The notes under the pieces: generated by a model
Seen by the model: the letters and a program-made list of their open reading frames with translations, nothing else
What the model was told of the DNA's origin: nothing
The model's database searches: none
NCBI RefSeq assembly: GCF_001700435.1
Contig: NZ_LYPC01000024.1
Location: 1-37,677 of the forward strand
Direction: 5' to 3'
From: Paenibacillus pectinilyticus
GTDB taxonomy: Bacteria; Bacillota; Bacilli; Paenibacillales; NBRC-103111
Length of the DNA stretch: 37,677 bases
Program-made: the position numbers and the translations under genes
Shown: positions 35,519-37,677 of the stretch, one piece after another
Position numbering within the stretch: position 1 is the first letter of the stretch
How the letters are laid out: every line of letters begins with the position of its first letter

Positions 35519-36090
35519 CGCTTCACGTTCAGTTTCATACGATTTTCATGATGTTCCTTAGTGGAGTCTGTATAGGGGCCATGTTTGATATATTTCGTGT
35601 GCTCTCAGGCAAGCTGCGATTACCGCGATGGACCATCCCGATTGTGGATAGTATCTATTGGATTGTGGCGACAATCCTGGTGTTCAAGATGCTCGTTTAC
35701 AGTAACGAAGGACAAGTTCGTATCTTTATTTTCCTTGGTATGGGGATTGGTATTTGTTTCTATTTCGCCTTCCTCAGTCCGATCATTATTCGTCTGACAC
35801 TGATAATTATCCGCATCATTGTGGTGATTTACGGCTTCCTAACGAAGACTGTCGAAATTATCATCATTAAACCGATAATTGGCTTATATCGTCTAACAGT
35901 GATAATTTTAGGCTTTTTGCTAGCCGTAGCTATATTCCTTTACAAAATTGTGCTACAATTGCTCTATCCTGTGTGGAGATTATTCCTCTGGATGACTAAG
36001 CCTGTACATAAGTACTTGGTGATCCCTGCGTGGTTGAAGAAACTCGTGGGACGCATCATTGCGCTTTATCGCAGGTTATTCTCGAAGTAG
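35515..36090 (+). CDS. yabQ: Sporulation membrane protein YabQ
   Basis: A 191-residue protein with a hydrophobic N-terminal half of four or so segments and a further long hydrophobic stretch, ending in a basic tail (WLKKLVGRIIALYRRLF). In B. subtilis YabQ lies in the outer forespore membrane and is needed for cortex assembly. HTIFMMFLSGVCIGAMFDIF near residues 8-27 and FDIFRVLSGKLRLP match the family. The GTG start overlaps the yabP stop (GTGA), so the two are translationally coupled. divIC follows after 15 bases. Confidence 0.92.
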   Translation: MTLHVQFHTIFMMFLSGVCIGAMFDIFRVLSGKLRLPRWTIPIVDSIYWIVATILVFKMLVYSNEGQVRIFIFLGMGIGICFYFAFLSPIIIRLTLIIIRIIVVIYGFLTKTVEIIIIKPIIGLYRLTVIILGFLLAVAIFLYKIVLQLLYPVWRLFLWMTKPVHKYLVIPAWLKKLVGRIIALYRRLFSK

Positions 36091-36105
36091 GAGGAATTCC
36101 TATTC

Positions 36106-36429
36106 ATGCATGCTCAAGCAACCGTTTCAACCAAGCGCATCAGCCGGGTAGGCTCAAAGCGAAGACTGCGTATTCTTCTCATCATCGTCTTATGTTTTCT
36201 GAGCTGGGCTGCTGTTAACATCTGGGGGCAGTTCGCCAAGCTGCACGAGAAGAAAAGTGTCGTAGCGAATATGGAGCAACAACTCGTCGATTCCAAGAAG
36301 GTGAATGTTGATTTGACGAAGGAAGTCGCACGACTGCATAACGACGAATATTTGGATCAAATCATTCGCCGAGATTTTCATTACAGTAAAACCGGAGAGA
36401 CGCCGCTAAGCGCCTCGAAGTCGCAATGA
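36106..36429 (+). CDS. divIC: Cell division protein DivIC (FtsB-like)
   Basis: A 107-residue bitopic protein of the DivIC/FtsB septum-forming family that works with FtsL and DivIB at the division site. Layout: basic cytosolic N-terminus (1-22), one transmembrane segment (about 23-41), a coiled coil (about 43-85, with regular hydrophobic spacing) and a short extracellular tail with NDEYLDQIIRRDFHYSKTGE, which matches the conserved DivIC end. AGGAGG lies 11 bases before ATG. A weak hairpin (AAAACCT 36431-36437 with AGGTTTT 36479-36485) follows. Confidence 0.93.
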   Translation: MHAQATVSTKRISRVGSKRRLRILLIIVLCFLSWAAVNIWGQFAKLHEKKSVVANMEQQLVDSKKVNVDLTKEVARLHNDEYLDQIIRRDFHYSKTGETPLSASKSQ

Positions 36430-36466
36430 GAAAACCTTTACCGACGTAATTCGAAGATGATCGATT

Positions 36467-36534
36467 GCGTTTAGATGTAGGTTTTATCGCCAATAACAAA
36501 GCAATTTTCGGATACCGAAAACTTATACTTTTTT
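36467..36534. repeat. Inverted repeat, left copy (flanks the S1-domain gene)
   Basis: About 68 bases that recur as a reverse complement at 37380-37448. An ungapped 53-base core starting at TTTTATCGCCAAT (36482) matches at about 41 positions (counted by hand). It contains the perfect hairpin TTTTCGG-ATA-CCGAAAA (36505-36521). It lies upstream of the yabR promoter. Confidence 0.6.
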
Positions 36535-36574
36535 ATGTGGTAAAAAACGTTACGAAGAAGTGGCAAATGCCGTG

Positions 36575-36603
36575 TTGACCGTGGTTTCTCCATCGGTTAT
36601 AAT
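36575..36603 (+). promoter_or_regulatory. Sigma-A promoter of the S1-domain gene
   Basis: TTGACC (36575-36580), 17-base spacer, TATAAT (36598-36603), 48 bases upstream of the start codon. Confidence 0.82.
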
Positions 36604-36651
36604 CGGCGTAGCCAGTGTTTTCAACATTTTAAGGGAGGAACATTTTACTTT

Positions 36652-37251
36652 ATGGCAATTGAAGTTGGCACCAAGTTAGAGGGAAGAGTGACGGGGATTA
36701 CTCACTTTGGAGCATTCGTCGAGCTTGCTGAAGGAGTTACCGGTCTTGTTCACATTTCGGAGATCGCGGACAATTATGTGAAGGACGTTAATGACCACTT
36801 GAAGTTGGAAGACAAGGTAACGGTCAAAGTAATTAACGTGGACAAGGATGGCAAGATCGGACTGTCGATCAAGCAAACGATTGACAAGCCAGTTGAGGAA
36901 AGACCAGCTCGTCCTGAACGTACAGGTGGCAGCAGCTATCAAGGACGCCCTAGCGGAGATCGTCCAAGCGGCGGTTATCAAGGTGGTCGCCCAAGCGGTG
37001 GCGGAGAACGTAGTGGTCCTCCAAGCGGTGGTCCCGGTGGTGGTGGCGGTCGTCCAGGTGGCGGCGGTGGCTTCAATCGTGGCGGCGGTGGTGGTGGTCG
37101 CGGCGGCTTTAACAAGCAGCAAGGCGGAGCTAGACCGTTCTCGTTCGAAGATAAAGTATCTCGTTTCCTTAAAGATAGTGAAGAGCGGATTTCGTCCTTG
37201 AAGAAGAACACCGAGTCCAAACGCGGTGGCCGAGGCGGAAGAAGAGACTAA
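36652..37251 (+). CDS. yabR: S1 RNA-binding domain protein with Gly/Arg-rich region (YabR-like)
   Basis: Residues 1-75 are an S1 OB-fold RNA-binding domain (KLEGRVTGITHFGAFVEL, GLVHISEIADNYVKDVNDHL, DGKIGLSIKQ), as in B. subtilis YabR and polynucleotide phosphorylase. Residues about 85-160 are a low-complexity region of Gly, Arg, Pro and Ser with RGG-like steps. The end (PFSFEDKVSRFLKDSEERIS, then a KRGGRGGRRD tail) is shared with the family. 199 residues, against roughly 130 in B. subtilis from memory. GGGAGGA lies 12 bases before ATG, a long spacing, but the N-terminus fits. Own sigma-A promoter and terminator. Confidence 0.92.
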   Translation: MAIEVGTKLEGRVTGITHFGAFVELAEGVTGLVHISEIADNYVKDVNDHLKLEDKVTVKVINVDKDGKIGLSIKQTIDKPVEERPARPERTGGSSYQGRPSGDRPSGGYQGGRPSGGGERSGPPSGGPGGGGGRPGGGGGFNRGGGGGGRGGFNKQQGGARPFSFEDKVSRFLKDSEERISSLKKNTESKRGGRGGRRD

Positions 37252-37266
37252 TAGATGCAGATCATG

Positions 37267-37300
37267 AACCACATTCGCTTAAGGCGGGTGTGGTTTTTTA
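37267..37300 (+). terminator. Terminator after the S1-domain gene
   Basis: AACCACA-TTCGC (37267-37278) pairs with GGCGGGTGTGGTT, TTA loop, and six T follow. Confidence 0.85.
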
Positions 37301-37336
37301 CTATGTCATCCTACTTATCCTACTTGTTGAGGATAG

Positions 37337-37372
37337 GCCAACCTCTGAGAATAACGGGTGTTGGCTTTTTTC
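37337..37372 (+). terminator. Second terminator-like hairpin
   Basis: GCCAAC (37337-37342) pairs with GTTGGC (37360-37365), followed by six T. Backup terminator 40 bases after the first. Confidence 0.65.
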
Positions 37373-37379
37373 ACCACAT

Positions 37380-37448
37380 TAGAAAGTATAAATTTTCGGT
37401 TCCTGAAAACGTCTTGATAATTGGCGATAAAAACTACCTATAAAACGC
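37380..37448. repeat. Inverted repeat, right copy (flanks the S1-domain gene)
   Basis: Reverse-complement partner of 36467-36534; the core runs from AGAAAGTATAAATTTTCGG to ATTGGCGATAAAA. It lies beyond both terminators of yabR. Confidence 0.6.
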
Positions 37449-37677
37449 GGTCGCACATCCTCGAAGGACTTCGATAGAAGTTTTTCTCATAGAGTTTGAA
37501 GCCAAATCGTAGGGCTGTAGATGACAAGCTGCGCAAATCCACGCACAACTGTGCAATTCAATCGACATGGAATTACGGGTATCTCCCTCATATGCGCGGC
37601 GAAAGTTCGAGGTATTCAGACTTCTGGAAACGTTTGCAGTGCGAGAAAGCTAGAGTAGGCAAGGGCTGGGAGCTGTT
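37449..37677. other. Intergenic DNA to the window end
   Basis: No reading frame, tRNA or clear promoter is visible in these 229 bases. In B. subtilis spoIIE, preceded by tRNA genes, follows yabR, but no tRNA starts here. Confidence 0.5.

Noticed and set aside
36970..37110. Possible CRISPR or tandem-repeat array
   Set aside because: The short GGT/GGC repeats are in frame and code for the glycine-rich region; no spacers.
36676..37272. Minus-strand frame of 198 codons across the S1-domain gene
   Set aside because: Low-complexity shadow of the glycine-rich repeats; Thr/Ala-rich artefact.
37562..37568. TCGACAT, a 0A-box-like heptamer, as sign of a spoIIE promoter
   Set aside because: One weak match with no partner box and no -35/-10 pair; spoIIE itself is outside the window.

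Overview
The window is chromosomal core DNA of an endospore-forming Bacillota. Gene content, gene order and the style of the proteins suggest Paenibacillaceae, probably Paenibacillus or a close relative; this is inferred from recalled families, not from a search. The order matches the origin-proximal segment of Bacillus subtilis that runs from the end of an rRNA operon to just before spoIIE (csfB, yaaO, tmk, darA, yaaR, holB, ricT, yabA, trmN6, rsmI, abrB, tatD, yabE, rnmV, rsmA, yabG, veg, sspF, ispE, purR, ridA, spoVG, glmU, pth, fin, mfd, spoVT, yabM, yabN, rqcP, yabP, yabQ, divIC, yabR). I see no phage, insertion sequence, CRISPR array, toxin-antitoxin or defence locus.

Layout. 1-260: 3' end of a 5S rRNA with terminator hairpins. 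283-810 (-): an unrecognised membrane protein. 889-1185: forespore anti-sigma gene csfB with a good sigma-F promoter. 1259-8300: a dense + strand run from a PLP decarboxylase through thymidylate kinase, the c-di-AMP receptor DarA, the clamp-loader subunit HolB, RicT and YabA to two RNA methyltransferases. 8450-9185: abrB (-), its sigma-A promoter and Spo0A-box-like sites, including a striking dyad in front of an HD phosphohydrolase. 9186-11270: HD enzyme and tatD. 11253-13240 (-): an Ecs-type ABC transporter, convergent with and overlapping tatD. 13462-15139: promoter, c-di-AMP riboswitch, terminator and a G5/3D cell-wall hydrolase. 15258-24578: 5S maturation (rnmV), 16S dimethylation (rsmA), spore genes (yabG, sspF, spoVG), veg, isoprenoid (ispE), purine regulator (purR), ridA, glmU, pth and fin. 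24653-29264: mfd translationally coupled to a PrsA-like lipoprotein foldase. 29573-37251: spoVT, a lipid-flippase-like protein, mazG/yabN, HU, rqcP, ytaF, yabP, yabQ, divIC and an S1-domain protein. 37252-37677 holds terminators and one arm of an inverted repeat.

How the genes fit together. Most products serve DNA replication and repair, translation quality control (Pth, RqcP, RsmA, RsmI, RnmV), envelope growth (GlmU, YabE, YabM, DivIC, IspE) and sporulation (CsfB, Fin, AbrB, SpoVG, SpoVT, YabG, SspF, YabP, YabQ, YtaF). Two parts sense c-di-AMP: DarA and the riboswitch ahead of yabE. The transition-state and forespore circuitry is visible at DNA level as sigma-H, sigma-F and possible sigma-E/sigma-G promoters and 0A boxes.

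Departures from the B. subtilis order: xpaC, yaaN, yazA, metS, prs and ctc are absent from their usual places, while an HD phosphohydrolase, an Ecs transporter, HU, a PrsA-like foldase and YtaF are present. I found no convincing wholly new system. The best unexplained items are the inverted repeat pair flanking the S1-domain gene, the Spo0A-box dyad, and the branched structure that sits where prs is expected.
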